Assembly: GCA_025358885.1 (NCBI GenBank)
Contig: JANYHW010000242.1
Span: 1-34,033 of the forward strand
DNA from: Cytophagales bacterium
GTDB taxonomy: Bacteria; Bacteroidota; Bacteroidia; Cytophagales; Cyclobacteriaceae
DNA: 34,033 bases
Direction of reading: 5' to 3'
Of this stretch, positions 33,205 through 34,033 are shown piece by piece. The position numbers and the translations under genes are program-made. Under the pieces are notes generated by a model. The model made no database searches and had not been told where the DNA came from. It saw nothing but the letters and a program-made list of their open reading frames with translations. Within the stretch, counting starts at the first letter, position 1. Every line of letters starts with the position of its first letter.

Positions 33205-33450
33205 TTATTGACGTTCAAGTGAAAGTATCAGACCTTTTGGATGGATTTCGGGTGGTGATTGCAGGAGTATTTTCATGCTGCTGGCTTGCAGGATAGTGAA
33301 AGGGTATTGCATTTGTGCCCCTGTGGAATCCTCCGAAATTACATACAATTTGATGGTGCGGTCATACGGGCTTTCTTCCTGCGTATTGGTAAAATAGTAA
33401 CCTTGCTTCTGTGGAGAAACCGGTCTAAGTTTGCAAATGACACTGGGGAT
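33205..33450 (-). pseudogene. ATG-less reading-frame remnant (C-terminal fragment?)
   Basis: On the minus strand the frame from a TGA at 33453-33451 to a TAA at 33207-33205 encodes 81 residues with natural-looking protein composition (GYYFTNTQEESPYDRTIKLYVISEDSTG, then a terminal LILSLERQ). It contains only late ATGs and looks like the C-terminal end of a beta-rich secreted protein whose 5' part has been lost or frameshifted. A second minus-strand frame runs upstream across 33400-33540 and could be the other half, joined by a frameshift near 33430. Parent unrecognised. Confidence 0.35.
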
Positions 33451-33453
33451 TCA

Positions 33454-33955
33454 CCCGGCAGAGCAACCTCTTTTCTATATAGCCTGCAGCCAGCCTTCTC
33501 TATAGGTTTATCTTCCGACACAGGACAATTCTGAAATGGCCAAGGATGACTCCAAGCATCATTATGAAGATGACTTTGACAGTACCCGCTTAAGTAAAAA
33601 AGGGTATTTGCTCGTTACCTCATGCAAGATTCACTCGCTAGATCCAGGAAAGAATTAACTGAAGCAGAATCACTTTTGGACATTAGTGGGCATATTCTTA
33701 GTTTGCAATGTAAGTGGTTGGATTGAGTACACACTGAAGATTTCGCTACCGGGTGATCACGTTTTTTACACAAGGGCGTTTTGAACTTAAATTGAATGAT
33801 TACCAATGAATAAGCGTGGTCAGTGGCCATTTCTACTTTCCTATTTATAATGTCTGATAATCAGACCTACGAGTTTTACCTATTCATTTTCGCTTATGGC
33901 ATAATTTTTTAGATCGTGTCTGTACACTTTTTGTAAAGCGGCGAATCAAAACATC
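33454..33955. other. Low coding-density stretch of about 500 bases
   Basis: Only short frames are seen, for instance 33536-33658 (+, 40 codons, MAKDDSKHHYEDDFDSTRLSK...) and 33622-33726 (+, 34 codons), which overlap in different frames. They may be pieces of one decayed gene, but none is supported. No hairpin with T tract, tRNA or transposase is visible apart from the palindrome listed separately. Confidence 0.4.
33852..33866. repeat. Perfect short palindrome GTCTGA-TAA-TCAGAC
   Basis: Two 6-base arms flank a 3-base centre, 90 bases before the start of the last open frame. The symmetry could make an operator for a dimeric regulator. It has no T tract and is not a terminator. A palindrome of this size can occur by chance. 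Confidence 0.3.
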
Positions 33956-34033
33956 ATGCGCTCACGAAGAAAATTCCTGGCTACTTTTCTTAATGATATT
34001 TCAAATGACCTTGCGCTTGCCGAAGGACTAGAA
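33956..34033 (+). CDS. Start of an unidentified gene running off the window
   Basis: An ATG at 33956 opens a frame that stays open to the end of the window (26 codons: MRSRRKFLATFLNDISNDL...). The N-terminus is basic then amphipathic and does not match a family I know. Too short to judge; it could also be a chance frame. Confidence 0.3.
   Translation, partial: MRSRRKFLATFLNDISNDLALAEGLE

Overview
The window looks like chromosomal DNA of a Bacteroidota bacterium, most likely a member of the Cytophagales. This is inferred from many secreted, lipoprotein and TPR genes, an ExbB-ExbD-TonB type module next to a TPR protein and an outer-membrane barrel, weak Shine-Dalgarno sequences, and recurrent TAnnTTTG (-7) promoter-like boxes. 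I saw no rRNA, tRNA, CRISPR array, intact transposase or phage gene. Base composition looks even, with no clear genomic island.

Layout. (1) 1-927: 3' part of holA (DNA polymerase III delta). (2) 1094-8686: plus-strand envelope block of a 1011-aa secreted TPR protein, a beta-barrel outer-membrane protein overlapping it by ATGA, a one-TM SPOR-domain protein, a terminator-like hairpin, then exbB/tolQ, exbD/tolR and a TonB/TolA-like transducer packed a few bases apart. (3) 8701-12360: minus-strand tyrS, a PAP2-like membrane protein, a phytanoyl-CoA-dioxygenase-like oxygenase and a short-chain dehydrogenase. (4) 12503-16040: plus-strand MazG-like pyrophosphohydrolase, an unknown membrane/zinc-ribbon protein, and a tail-specific protease. 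(5) 16041-24657: convergent TraB/GumN-like protein, then plus-strand ABCG-type ABC transporter with unusual N-terminal domains, a small lipoprotein, an MHS-family MFS transporter and a three-domain DNA ligase D. (6) 24684-27865: tightly overlapping minus-strand operon TPR - SCO1/SenC - MORN/YwqK-like - YHYH lipoprotein. (7) 28010-31599: Tat-exported Gfo/Idh/MocA oxidoreductase, a small membrane protein with an unclear start, a textbook terminator, a secreted staphylococcal-nuclease-like protein lacking the three classical catalytic residues, a small membrane protein (minus) and an OmpA-domain protein. (8) 31621-34033: two minus-strand secreted/lipid-anchored unknowns, then about 800 bases of low coding density containing an ATG-less reading-frame remnant and a small palindrome; an open frame starts at 33956 and leaves the window.

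The most system-like parts are the envelope block in (2), which has the ingredients of a Tol- or TonB-like energised envelope machine (TPR, SPOR, TolQ/R/A-like proteins, barrel), and the four-gene TPR-SCO-MORN-YHYH operon in (6), which reads like a periplasmic redox or metal-handling unit of unknown purpose. No function in either has been tested; both interpretations are inference from gene content and domain motifs.
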